Assembly: GCA_017694945.1 (NCBI GenBank)
Contig: JADIMA010000045.1
Location: 1-64,000 of the forward strand
Reading direction: 5' to 3'
DNA from: Candidatus Merdivivens pullicola
GTDB lineage: Bacteria > Bacteroidota > Bacteroidia > Bacteroidales > UBA932
Length of the DNA stretch: 64,000 bases
Numbering within the stretch: position 1 is the stretch's first letter; each line of letters begins with the position of its first letter. The notes below the pieces were generated by a model, which worked only from the letters and a program-made list of their open reading frames with translations, had not been told where the DNA came from and ran no database searches. The translations under genes and the position numbers were made by a program. Below, piece after piece: positions 17,523 to 26,020 of the stretch.

Positions 17523-17945
17523 TTACAGTGTAAATCTCAATGTGCGCCTGCCGCTGTCGTCCACTTCCATATCGACTCTGAGGGTTTCTTCAGGGAGCAG
17601 CCCTTCTATGTTTTCAGGCCATTCTATGTAGCAGGGGAAACCGCTGTCGAAATATTCATCTATGCCTATGTCCTCGGCTTCGGAGAGTCTTTCAATCCTG
17701 TAAAAATCGAAATGAAATACTGGGGTGCCTTCTTTTGTCCGGTATTCATTGGCAATTGTGAATGTAGGAGAGCATACGACATCTTCAACCCCTTGCTGAC
17801 GGCACAGTTCCGTTATGAAAGTCGTTTTACCCCCGCCCATCCTGGCATAGAAGGCTATGATGTTCCTGCCTGCTGTTTTCTTGAGAAATTCCGCCGCCGC
17901 TGTCCGGAGGTCGGAAAGACTGTCCATTATGATTTTTTCTTCCAT
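17523..17945 (-). CDS. tsaE: tRNA threonylcarbamoyladenosine biosynthesis ATPase TsaE
   Basis: 140 residues. TsaE is the small ATPase that drives TsaB/TsaD in making t6A37 of tRNA. The P-loop at 34-41 reads ARMGGGKT, so the usual first Gly of GxxxxGKT is Ala; the later SPTFTIANEY, HFDFYRIERL and IEWPENIEGLLP motifs are standard. It is the last gene of the minus-strand series comM - two methyltransferases - nuclease - tsaE, 18 bases after the nuclease stop. The restriction cassette therefore sits directly upstream of a gene that is normally essential, and tsaE may depend on transcription through it. Confidence 0.92.
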   Translation of the reverse strand: MEEKIIMDSLSDLRTAAAEFLKKTAGRNIIAFYARMGGGKTTFITELCRQQGVEDVVCSPTFTIANEYRTKEGTPVFHFDFYRIERLSEAEDIGIDEYFDSGFPCYIEWPENIEGLLPEETLRVDMEVDDSGRRTLRFTL

Positions 17946-17963
17946 GAGTTCAGATTTAAAATT

Positions 17964-19478
17964 TTATTGTTGTGTTTTCCCAATCCCGTAGCATTTTGCC
18001 ACGTAGTCGTTCACTTTTGATGTGATGTTTGTTCCAAATGATTGGGTTATGATTTTATATAATGGTTCATATGACATGTTATGTGGATTATGAATAGTCG
18101 ATTGATATAAAAAATTTGACAAGGAAGAAGCCGTAATCATTACATTTTGTGTGTTGGCGATATCTATTTCAGCAGATGGTTTGTAATAAGGAGCAACAAT
18201 AATGGTATATTTTGCGCGGATTTTGTCTCTGTGTAATTGTAGTCTCCCAGCGTTTATTTCACCTAACTTAGTTTGTGTGGACTTGGCTTCAATGGCAAAT
18301 TTTTCGTTGATGGTTAAGTAAATACATTCAATGTCAGTATTGCCGGCACCTCCTATAGCATGTGCATCAACATCGTCAAATTCATTAAAAGCATCGGCTA
18401 AAATGTTTTCAAATCTATAACAATCTCCTTCTTGTTGATTGCGTGAGTATTTATTTATGTTTTTAGATAATTGGAAAATTGTTTCAATTCTGTCTTGTCT
18501 TATTCCCAGAGATAGAAGCAGTTCTTTTGGATAAAAATTATAAAGATGCAATATATAGTCTTGCCTGCCAAGGGTATTTAGTAAATCATGTGGTTTCTCA
18601 TAATATGGATAGGCTGACAAAAGCGAGCAGATTAAATCTTTTATATTTTTGTTTAATTCTACCCATTCTGTTTTATACATTCTTGTCCCTGTCGGTTTAT
18701 GCCTGATTAGTTCTTCCTGACTTATAAAATCAGGAATTTCTTTTCTTCCAAAACCTCCTTGCCGGAGAGTGCCGATATTAGTTCCGTCAAATTTTAATAC
18801 TATGCCGGCACTTTCCAATTGCCCGAACAAATATGATGTTTCATGAAGCGCATTGGCTAAAGTGTCTTGAATAGAAAGTTTTTCTGTAAAAATCCGATAT
18901 TTGATTTCCGGTGGTGTGGAGCGGAATGACAATAAAGTAGAAACTAATTCTTCATAACTTTGTTCGTTGATTTCTTTTAGCCAGAATACATGATAAAAGA
19001 CCTCGTCCTGATACAGTTTGTAGTCCAGCCTGCTGTCAGATAACAATTTGAATATTATTCGTATGGGATATAAGTTAAATGCTGGACTCATTTTGTTGAA
19101 TGGGTGGTTGAATGGCATGTTGTACAGCATAGTGGCAAAAATTTTTGCCACCCATTCTTTGTTTTCCAGATGATCCAATAGTAGATTTCCTAAAGGGCTG
19201 AATACAATTTCTTTGGAATTATCATTGCGATATGCGAACATGAAATACACTATCTGACAAATTTTAAAATTTGTCGTATCTACACTGGGCTTACCATACA
19301 TCGGCTGATAAATCTCCAGATTTTTCATAATAGTGTTTATTTCTTTTATGGTTTCATCATCTACTTTGGATTTTAGTTTGCGTATTAATTCAGCATATCT
19401 GGTGACAAGTTCAAAACTGTTAACATATTTCATAACAGTCCATTTTGCTTTCTTGTCATTCCTATTTATTGTATTCAT
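17964..19478 (-). CDS. Putative type II restriction endonuclease (PD-(D/E)XK fold)
   Basis: 504 residues, not matched to a named enzyme. The C-terminal third has a likely PD-(D/E)XK core: GGAGNTDIECIYLTINEKFA then IEAKSTQ, giving Asp382, Glu397 and Lys399, followed by a helix with LQLHRDKIRAKYTIIVAPYY. The N-terminal two thirds are helical and may read the DNA target. It lies 21 bases downstream of two C5-cytosine methyltransferase genes on the same strand, the classic order of a restriction partner. Two methyltransferases for one nuclease are known where the site is asymmetric, as in HgaI, so a type IIS enzyme is a fair guess. It is AT-rich relative to the region. The reading frame is intact. 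Confidence 0.75.
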   Translation of the reverse strand: MNTINRNDKKAKWTVMKYVNSFELVTRYAELIRKLKSKVDDETIKEINTIMKNLEIYQPMYGKPSVDTTNFKICQIVYFMFAYRNDNSKEIVFSPLGNLLLDHLENKEWVAKIFATMLYNMPFNHPFNKMSPAFNLYPIRIIFKLLSDSRLDYKLYQDEVFYHVFWLKEINEQSYEELVSTLLSFRSTPPEIKYRIFTEKLSIQDTLANALHETSYLFGQLESAGIVLKFDGTNIGTLRQGGFGRKEIPDFISQEELIRHKPTGTRMYKTEWVELNKNIKDLICSLLSAYPYYEKPHDLLNTLGRQDYILHLYNFYPKELLLSLGIRQDRIETIFQLSKNINKYSRNQQEGDCYRFENILADAFNEFDDVDAHAIGGAGNTDIECIYLTINEKFAIEAKSTQTKLGEINAGRLQLHRDKIRAKYTIIVAPYYKPSAEIDIANTQNVMITASSLSNFLYQSTIHNPHNMSYEPLYKIITQSFGTNITSKVNDYVAKCYGIGKTQQ

Positions 19479-19499
19479 AGTGTTATTCAGTAGTGTTAT

Positions 19500-20567
19500 T
19501 TAGTCAACATGTGTCTTTGTATCTAATGTTGATAATATTTTATATAATAATTTTGGTGGTATTGCCTCGCCTATAAGAGTTCTTACCATATTTTCTTTAT
19601 AATTTTCTGGAAGATTCCAATTTTCTGGTAATGAAGATACTATAAGTAATTCTAAGAGAGAAAGTACTCTTGCATCGCTATATGTTCCGTCTGGTAATCT
19701 TCTGCCTGGATGCACATTGTTGTGTCCGCTAATCATGCCGCTGTTTGTGGTGACGGCCGGACAAGGCAAATCCCAACGCATTCTGTTATATGTATTATGA
19801 AAACCATTTATCCTTTGCCCGTCAGGCTTTTTGGGATAATAAATGTCATTTTTTATTGCGCTACACCCTTCCGGGGTGTGTGACATTACTTCTACATGCA
19901 TTGGGCTGTGTTTGAGTGCATAGTGGTATTTAATGTCTGAATGTTCTCCATTTTTCAAAGATGGAAGATGCCCGATAGCCGTTTTTAATGTTATTTCTTT
20001 TTCTGGTTGGGGCATATCCCAACTATAGTTTGATTTGTATAACTTTATTATAGCCCTTGGACGTGACTGCGGTACTCCGTAATCTTTGGCATTTACAATG
20101 TGTGATTCAATAATGTATTTGTTTGAATATTTTAATCGTAATATGTCAATTATTTTTAATAATTGACCGTTGTAGGGGAAAACAAGTTTTAAGAATTTAG
20201 GCACATTCTCAATTATGATAATGTCTAAATCAAGTGAATCGATTACTTTTAAGACGGCAAATATCAAGTAATTTCTATAATCCTCAACATAATCTTTCTT
20301 TCCTAAACTACTCATGCCTTGACATGGTGGAGTGGCTAAAAGAAATTTAGGATTTAATGTAATGGCCTTGTCCATGTAAGTGGAAAAAACGGCATCGGAC
20401 ATAATATCTCCAACCACCATATCAACTTGTGGATAAAAGTGGAGGTAATAGTTTGCGCGTTCTTGTAGGAGCTCATTTGCAAGTTTTATCTGTATATTCA
20501 AGTCTTTAAGATAAGTTTCTGCAATACCCGCACTGGAGAACATGGAAATACCTATTAATTCGTGCAT
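19500..20567 (-). CDS. DNA (cytosine-5)-methyltransferase, second of a pair
   Basis: 355 residues. It transfers methyl from SAM to C5 of cytosine in a specific DNA site. Ordered motifs: I (ISMFSSAGIAE), IV with the catalytic Cys (ATPPCQGMSSLGKKD), VI (IIIENVPKF), VIII (PQSRPRAIIKLY), target-recognition region, IX (RMRWDLPCPAVTT) and X (LIGEAIPPKLLY). It resembles its upstream neighbour along its whole length, including the shared HTPEGCSA and YPxKPxGxRI blocks in the recognition region, so the two are paralogues. Its start overlaps the upstream methyltransferase by 13 bases, indicating coupled translation. The target sequence is not known. Confidence 0.93.
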   Translation of the reverse strand: MHELIGISMFSSAGIAETYLKDLNIQIKLANELLQERANYYLHFYPQVDMVVGDIMSDAVFSTYMDKAITLNPKFLLATPPCQGMSSLGKKDYVEDYRNYLIFAVLKVIDSLDLDIIIIENVPKFLKLVFPYNGQLLKIIDILRLKYSNKYIIESHIVNAKDYGVPQSRPRAIIKLYKSNYSWDMPQPEKEITLKTAIGHLPSLKNGEHSDIKYHYALKHSPMHVEVMSHTPEGCSAIKNDIYYPKKPDGQRINGFHNTYNRMRWDLPCPAVTTNSGMISGHNNVHPGRRLPDGTYSDARVLSLLELLIVSSLPENWNLPENYKENMVRTLIGEAIPPKLLYKILSTLDTKTHVD

Positions 20568-21682
20568 ATCCCTTGCATTATTTTTTTTAGCATAAGTGGC
20601 GGTATGCCTTCACCGATGAATTGCCTGAGTGCAGTGTCGCTGATTGTGGAAGGCAGGCTCAGGTCTCCTGGTAAAGACATTATTATGAGAAGCTCTCTTA
20701 AGGTTAGTACGCGAGCATCGCTCCATAATCCATTCCCCAAATATCTCCCCGGGTGAACCTTGTCTTGGGAAGACATTATTTCATTCCTCATGGTGACGGT
20801 AGGGGCTGGGGCGTCCCAAACCATTCTTTTGTAGCAGTTTGCATAACATTTGATTCTTTCACCTGATGGTTTTTGTGGATAATGTTCAGGATTTGTTACA
20901 GCAGAACATCCTTCTGGAGTGTGGTGTAGCCATTCTATTTGTTCCTTCGGATGTTGTCTTGCCCAATGGTTTTTTATGTCGCTATATTCACCTGCCTCTA
21001 ATGACGGCAAGTCTCCGATAGCCTCTCTGAGAGTTATTATATGTTCGCTTTCTACGGGATTTTCCCAAATTAGCCCTTTTTTGTACAATCTGATAAAACA
21101 TCTTTCTCTGTTTTGAGGTATATCGTAATGACAACAGTTTAATATGTCTATTTTTATATTGTAATCCTTTCCGAATCTTTTGTCAAGTATCTGCTCAATT
21201 GTCAAATATTCATTTTGATATGGTAAGCGGATTTTTAGTATTCGAGGGACATTTTCAAATAATATATACGATGGTGATACTGCATTTATTATATCAAACG
21301 ATTCAAGTATCAGGTGATTTCTTTCGTCATTCCGTTTTGATAAGGAGGAGTAACTTCTGTTTTTCCCGGCACTACTCATGCCTTGACATGGTGGTGTTGA
21401 GATTACAATGTCAATTTTATGCCCTTTTATGGCATTCAGTATCGCTTTTTTTGTTTCATTATTTCTGATGTCACCGCATATTATGGCCGTATCCGGATAT
21501 AAATATTTATAAACATCACATCTTCGTTTATCAATATCGGATGCTACAACAACATCAATCCCAATACTATTAAGATAGTATTCAGCAACTCCTATGCATG
21601 AAAAAAGAGAAATGGCTTTCATTGGGACTTGGATTTTATGCAAATATAGTGAAATATCATGAAGAAGTAAATCTTGTGTCAT
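20555..21682 (-). CDS. DNA (cytosine-5)-methyltransferase, first of a pair
   Basis: 375 residues from ATG 21682, which shares ATGA with the comM stop codon; an internal ATG at 21622 (MKAISLFSC) is the alternative start and lies just before motif I. Motifs: I (ISLFSCIGVAEYY), IV (STPPCQGMSSAGKN), VI (ILFENVPRI), VIII (PQNRERCFIRLY), IX (RMVWDAPAPTVTM) and X (FIGEGIPPLML). All catalytic positions are present. With its paralogue and the downstream nuclease it forms a likely type II system; each methyltransferase may protect one strand of an asymmetric site. Translation coupling to comM suggests it is expressed from the host promoter. Confidence 0.93.
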   Translation of the reverse strand: MTQDLLLHDISLYLHKIQVPMKAISLFSCIGVAEYYLNSIGIDVVVASDIDKRRCDVYKYLYPDTAIICGDIRNNETKKAILNAIKGHKIDIVISTPPCQGMSSAGKNRSYSSLSKRNDERNHLILESFDIINAVSPSYILFENVPRILKIRLPYQNEYLTIEQILDKRFGKDYNIKIDILNCCHYDIPQNRERCFIRLYKKGLIWENPVESEHIITLREAIGDLPSLEAGEYSDIKNHWARQHPKEQIEWLHHTPEGCSAVTNPEHYPQKPSGERIKCYANCYKRMVWDAPAPTVTMRNEIMSSQDKVHPGRYLGNGLWSDARVLTLRELLIIMSLPGDLSLPSTISDTALRQFIGEGIPPLMLKKIMQGICTN

Positions 21683-23211
21683 ATTATCCCGGCCTTTCTG
21701 TACGAAGCCGCCTGGGCGATATGCTCCTTTGAAACTTTTTCCTCTCCGGAAATGTCCGCTATAGTCCTTGCCGTCCGCATCATCCTTACATAGCCTCTTG
21801 CTGAAATTCCCAGTCTGTCTATGACTTTTTCACAAAAGGCTTTTTCTTCGCGGCCCGTATGGCAATATTTCCGTATGTCCTCGAACCCCATCATGCTGTT
21901 CAGTATGATGCCGGTGCCTTTGTAACGTTCTTTCTGTATCTCCCGTGCGGCGGCTATCCGTCTTGCGACTGTCGCCGAGTCTTCTGCCGCGAGGGCGGCG
22001 GTAAGTTCTTCTCCCGGAACGGGAGGCATGTAAACCCTTATGTCGATTCTATCTCCGAGAGGCCCTGAAAGCCTGGAGAGGTGGCGTTCTATGGCCGGCT
22101 CGCTGCATCTGCATTTGCCCCGCTCTCCATAGTATCCGCAAGGGCATGGGTTCGCTGCCAGTATCAGCATGAAATAAGCAGGATAACGGATGCGGTGGTA
22201 AAGCCTTGTTATTATGATTTCCCCGTTTTCCAGCGGCTCTTTCAGAGCGTTGAGGATATTTGTCCGCATTTCCGTGGCCTCGTCGATGAACAGTACGCCG
22301 TTATGAGCAAGAGATATTTCTCCCGGCATGGCATTGCGCCCTCCTCCGATCAGTGCCGCAAGCGTGATGTTCTTGTCCGGAGCCCGGAAAGGCCTTTTGT
22401 CCATGCCCTGCATCGGAAGTCCGGCAATCGAATATATTTTGCCGGTTTCTATCGCTTCGGCTTTGTCCGGAGGTGGAAGTATGCCCGCAACGGCTTTTGC
22501 CAATGTGCTTTTTCCGCTTCCGGGAGTGCCGATAAGCATTATGTTGTGGCCTCCTGCAACTGCTATCTCCATAGCGCGTTTGGCCGCCTGCTGGCCGGCT
22601 ATTTCACTGAAATCAGGTATTTCGCTGTCTCTTCTGTCCGGATTTCCGATATCGCACGGGAAGGGGCTTATCTTGCCCCTCGCATTGAATGCCGTCCTGT
22701 AGCAGTCTTCGGATATTATCCTCAGTATGTCGGACAATCTGTCGGCATACAGTACTTCCAGCCTTTCGATGGCAAGGGCTTCGCGCGCCGAGTCTTTTGG
22801 CAGTATCACGCCTTTGAAACCGGTGGTCGAAGCAAGTTGCGCGACCGGAAGTCCGCCCGGGACTGTCCTGAGGCTCCCGTCGAGGCCGAGTTCGCCCATG
22901 ACGATGTAGTCCGCTATTTTCCCGGCAGAGGCCTGTTCTGACGAAAATATTATTCCCAGAGCGATGGCGGTGTCATACCCTGTTCCGCTTTTGCGTATGT
23001 CCCCCGGGGCGAGATTGATTACTATCCTTTTCCCTGGTATGCGGAATCCTTCGGCTTTCAAAGCCGTGGCGACCCTCATGATGCTTTCCTTTATGGCCGT
23101 GTCGGGCATTCCTGTCAGGTGTATCCCGATTCCCGGGGAAATGTCAACTTCGACTGTAACAGGGACGGCTTCCGTCCCGATACATTTCGCGCAATTTATT
23201 TTTGTCAGCAT
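21679..23211 (-). CDS. comM: ComM/YifB-family Mg-chelatase-like AAA ATPase
   Basis: 510 residues. The N-terminal ChlI-like domain (VEVDISPGIGIHLTGMPDTA ... RIVINLAPGDIRKSGTGYDTAIALGI), the AAA core with Walker A IGTPGSGKSTLAKAVAG and Walker B VLFIDEATEM, and a C-terminal domain with cysteines (NPCPCGYYGERGKCRCSEPAIERHLSRLSGP) match YifB/ComM. ComM is a hexameric helicase that aids branch migration during natural transformation; outside competent species its role is unclear. It is the first gene of the minus-strand run, divergent from mlaE, and its TGA overlaps the start of a methyltransferase. Confidence 0.94.
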   Translation of the reverse strand: MLTKINCAKCIGTEAVPVTVEVDISPGIGIHLTGMPDTAIKESIMRVATALKAEGFRIPGKRIVINLAPGDIRKSGTGYDTAIALGIIFSSEQASAGKIADYIVMGELGLDGSLRTVPGGLPVAQLASTTGFKGVILPKDSAREALAIERLEVLYADRLSDILRIISEDCYRTAFNARGKISPFPCDIGNPDRRDSEIPDFSEIAGQQAAKRAMEIAVAGGHNIMLIGTPGSGKSTLAKAVAGILPPPDKAEAIETGKIYSIAGLPMQGMDKRPFRAPDKNITLAALIGGGRNAMPGEISLAHNGVLFIDEATEMRTNILNALKEPLENGEIIITRLYHRIRYPAYFMLILAANPCPCGYYGERGKCRCSEPAIERHLSRLSGPLGDRIDIRVYMPPVPGEELTAALAAEDSATVARRIAAAREIQKERYKGTGIILNSMMGFEDIRKYCHTGREEKAFCEKVIDRLGISARGYVRMMRTARTIADISGEEKVSKEHIAQAASYRKAGII

Positions 23212-23354
23212 CGCGTAATCCTATTATATGGTTTCCAACGGTGCGAAACTATGAAACTGCTGGTATAAATTCATTCAAAAAAACATAAATTTCCGTCATG
23301 ACATGTTTTTTATCTTTTTTTGCATGTCCTGTGGCGAAACTGAAAACAGTTTCT

Positions 23355-23362
23355 TAACTTTG
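23355..23362 (+). promoter_or_regulatory. -7 promoter box of mlaE-mlaF
   Basis: TAACTTTG, perfect TAnnTTTG, only 8 bases before the mlaE ATG, implying a nearly leaderless mRNA. Confidence 0.5.
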
Positions 23363-23370
23363 AAACCCGA

Positions 23371-24114
23371 ATGAGAAAGTATTTCGAAATAATAGGCAGG
23401 TACTGGATTTTCTTGGGAAGGGTGTTTTCCCGTCCCGAGAAATGGCGTCTGTTCTTCCGGCAGTTCTTTACCGAAGCCGACAAACTTGTCGTTTCGTCGA
23501 TCCTTCTGGTGGCTTTCATTTCCGTGTTCATAGGAGGCGTGATAGTCATACAGACTGCGGCCAACCTTGAAAATCCTTTTGTGGCAAAACTGTATGTGGG
23601 ATACATGGCGCGCGAGAGCCTCATACTCGAGTTCTGTTCGACGATGATAGCGCTGGTGCTTGCCGGCAAAATCGGTTCGAACGTGTCTTCCGAACTCGGG
23701 AGCATGCGTATTACGGAACAGATAGACGCCATGGAGATGATGGGGGTGAATTCGGCTAATTATCTTGTATTGCCGAAAATAACCTCGGCCACGATATTGA
23801 GTCCCCTGCTTACGCTGATAAGTTTCGTCGTGGGGCTGATCGGAGGGGCGCTGGTGGCCTATTCTTCGGACATGGTGACGCTTACGGATTATCTTGAAGG
23901 GATTACATTCAGTTTCAATGGCTCTTATGTGGTATATAGTTGCGTGAAAACCGCCGTGTTCTCATTCCTGATTACTTCCATTTCGGCATTCAACGGCTAT
24001 TATGCCTCCGGCGGTTCGCTGGGAGTAGGGCGTTCAAGTACAAAGTCAATAATATATTCCAGCATGCTGATTCTTGTTTTTGATCTGCTGCTGACGCAAA
24101 CCTTGCTGTATTGA
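23371..24114 (+). CDS. ABC transporter permease, MlaE family
   Basis: 247 residues, five to six membrane helices. The MlaE signature LVLAGKIGSNVSSELGSMRI then TEQIDAMEMMGVNSANYLVLPK is clear. MlaE with the ATPase MlaF moves phospholipids between the inner and outer membrane to keep outer-membrane lipid asymmetry. The ATPase gene follows after 1 base. The periplasmic lipid-binding MlaD subunit is not next to them, so it must lie elsewhere if the complex is complete. A perfect -7 box stands 8 bases before the start. Confidence 0.93.
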   Translation: MRKYFEIIGRYWIFLGRVFSRPEKWRLFFRQFFTEADKLVVSSILLVAFISVFIGGVIVIQTAANLENPFVAKLYVGYMARESLILEFCSTMIALVLAGKIGSNVSSELGSMRITEQIDAMEMMGVNSANYLVLPKITSATILSPLLTLISFVVGLIGGALVAYSSDMVTLTDYLEGITFSFNGSYVVYSCVKTAVFSFLITSISAFNGYYASGGSLGVGRSSTKSIIYSSMLILVFDLLLTQTLLY

Positions 24115-24115
24115 T

Positions 24116-24862
24116 ATGATAGAAGTAAAGAACCTTACTAAAAGTTTCGGAACCAATGTCGTGCTGGATGACATTTCGATGTCGTTCGAGGCGGGAAAGT
24201 GCAATATGGTTATCGGGGCGAGCGGTTCGGGCAAGACGGTGCTTCTTAAGTGCATCATGGGATTGCTTTCGCCCGATTCAGGGGAAATCCTGTATTCGGG
24301 AGAGGATTTGCGTAAAATACCCGGAAAAGAGAGGAAGAGGCTGTACAGTCAGATGGGAGTGCTGTTCCAGAGCAGCGCGTTGTTTGATTTTGCCACGGTG
24401 GAGGAGAACATAGAGTTCCCGATGGAGTTTTTTGCGAATATGTCAAAGGCCGAGAAACACGACAAGACGGACATGCTGCTTGAGCGCGTCGGCCTTTCAG
24501 GAGTCAATGCCAAATATCCTTCCGAACTCAGCGGAGGAATGCAGAAACGCGTGGGCATAGCCCGTGCAATAGCATTGAACCCCAAATATCTGTTTTGCGA
24601 CGAACCGAATTCCGGCCTTGACCCCCTGTCGTCCGTAAGGATAGACGAACTGATAGCGGGGATTACCGAAGAATACAATATGACGACGATAATAAACACG
24701 CATGACATGAATTCTATCATGGGGATAGGCGACAAGGTATTCTTCATATACGGCACCAGACTGAAATGGCAGGGCGGGAGGGAATCGCTCCTGCACCCGG
24801 GATGCAAGGAACTGGAGTCTTTCGTCAATGCCAATGCCCTGGCGAGGAAACTGTTGCAGTGA
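24116..24862 (+). CDS. ABC transporter ATP-binding protein, MlaF family
   Basis: 248 residues. ATPase motifs in order: Walker A IGASGSGKTVLLK, Q-loop GVLFQSSALFDFATVEEN, signature LSGGMQKRVGIARAIAL, Walker B YLFCDEPNSGLDPL, and switch His in TIINTHDMNS. The FDFATVEEN segment and the GLDP/SS block are typical of MlaF-like ATPases. It partners the MlaE permease encoded 1 base upstream, in phospholipid transport across the periplasm. Position 14 bases before the convergent barrel gene leaves no room for a separate terminator. Confidence 0.93.
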   Translation: MIEVKNLTKSFGTNVVLDDISMSFEAGKCNMVIGASGSGKTVLLKCIMGLLSPDSGEILYSGEDLRKIPGKERKRLYSQMGVLFQSSALFDFATVEENIEFPMEFFANMSKAEKHDKTDMLLERVGLSGVNAKYPSELSGGMQKRVGIARAIALNPKYLFCDEPNSGLDPLSSVRIDELIAGITEEYNMTTIINTHDMNSIMGIGDKVFFIYGTRLKWQGGRESLLHPGCKELESFVNANALARKLLQ

Positions 24863-24877
24863 TGATGCCGCAGGCGG

Positions 24878-26020
24878 TTACAGCCTGAATCTCACTCCGA
24901 GTTCGAAACCTGTCTGCAAAGGCTGGTCTGTACGTATGCTTTTTGCCTGATAGTTGTCGAAGTAGTACCTTATCGTAGGGTCGAAAAATATTCCCGTAAA
25001 GTCATTGAACCAGTATTCTATGCCGATGCCTGCCCCGACAGAGAGTTGTACGCCCTTTATTGTTTCATTGTGTGTCAGGACACTGCCGTTCGCGCTGTTC
25101 ATTTTATAGAGGTCGCCGATTCCGCGCTCGACAGTCCCGCCTGCCTGGATATATACGGATACGCGGTCGCTTTTTATGACATTGTAATAGATGTTCACAG
25201 GTATTCCAATATATTGCTGTATGTTGCGTATCTCGCTGTAATAGTTCCCGTTGAATTCACCTGCAAGTTTCCGTGACATTACCGTATAGTTTACCCCTAT
25301 TCCGATGTCGAATTTGTCCGACAGCCTGATTTTCGCCCCCACTCCGAGAGATACGGGGACTGAATATGACCCGCTTTTCCGTTCTATTACAGTGTCGCGC
25401 TTGTTGATTCCCGGATCCACCTTGAATGCGTTCATCTTTTTTATGTGCCTTATTTCGGAGGGGGATACTATCCCGTTCGCAAATGTCCCGGCATGTGTAG
25501 TCGTGCTCATGTCCAGGACGGCCGCCGAATATTCTTTTGCTTCCCTGTAAGGCGTGTTGTCGAAAAAACGGTCGTCGTCCCATTTGAAGTCTTCGGTTTT
25601 TTCTTTGAGTGCCGGGGCTTCCTTGTCCTGTCCGTCCCGGAAAGTGGCGGCAGTCCGTCTTGCTCCGCGGATTTTCAGTTCAGGGAGGTATGATATGCCG
25701 GGACTGCATATCCATGTTTCAGGTTTTGCGATTGCAGCGGTTGGACGGGACGGTTCCCCCGGGGAGAATTCATTGCCGGGAACATATTCTTCGGCGGGAA
25801 TGACTTTTATGCCCGAATGCTCCTGGACTCCGGATGGGTTAGTCAACAGCAGCCCCAGTGTCAGGGCGGCTGCCGCGCCGACTGTCCCGACCCATTTCAG
25901 CAGGACAAAATTGCGACGGCGGGCCATCTTCTTTTCGATGCCCTTCCACGTGTCTTCCGAAGGCGTTTCAGTGTATCCCTCCAGCGACCTGAAAATATCG
26001 TCGAACTCTTTTTCTGTCAT
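24878..26020 (-). CDS. Inner-membrane-anchored protein with outer-membrane-barrel-like domain, partner of ECF sigma factor
   Basis: 380 residues. Residues 1-36 are acidic/basic and cytoplasmic in character (MTEKEFDDIFRSLEGYTETPSEDTWKGI), resembling the sigma-facing part of anti-sigma proteins. A single hydrophobic helix follows at about 38-60 (KWVGTVGAAAALTLGLLLT). After a linker, residues 210-380 look like a porin-type beta-barrel (VPVSLGVGAKIRLSDKFDIGIGVNYTVMS ... IYYNVIKSDRVSVYIQAGGTVERG ... ELGVRFRL). Its ATG overlaps the stop of the sigma factor gene by 4 bases. Such tandem pairs are frequent in Bacteroidota, but how one chain combines a TM helix with a barrel-like domain is unresolved. 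It may act as the anti-sigma factor. Confidence 0.75.
   Translation of the reverse strand: MTEKEFDDIFRSLEGYTETPSEDTWKGIEKKMARRRNFVLLKWVGTVGAAAALTLGLLLTNPSGVQEHSGIKVIPAEEYVPGNEFSPGEPSRPTAAIAKPETWICSPGISYLPELKIRGARRTAATFRDGQDKEAPALKEKTEDFKWDDDRFFDNTPYREAKEYSAAVLDMSTTTHAGTFANGIVSPSEIRHIKKMNAFKVDPGINKRDTVIERKSGSYSVPVSLGVGAKIRLSDKFDIGIGVNYTVMSRKLAGEFNGNYYSEIRNIQQYIGIPVNIYYNVIKSDRVSVYIQAGGTVERGIGDLYKMNSANGSVLTHNETIKGVQLSVGAGIGIEYWFNDFTGIFFDPTIRYYFDNYQAKSIRTDQPLQTGFELGVRFRL

Larger units (their letters stand above)
17946..21682 (-). other. AT-rich restriction-modification island between comM and tsaE
   Basis: Three genes with clearly lower GC than their flanks (many AT-rich codons, long A/T runs) occupy the space between comM and tsaE, all on the same strand. 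The junctions are tight: comM stop and methyltransferase start share ATGA, and the nuclease ends 18 bases before tsaE. No integrase, repeat or tRNA borders it. The composition shift suggests horizontal transfer. Confidence 0.7.

Noticed and set aside
19500..21682. Idea that one methyltransferase is a decayed duplicate
   Set aside because: Both have intact frames and all catalytic motifs (PPCQG, ENV, QxRxR).
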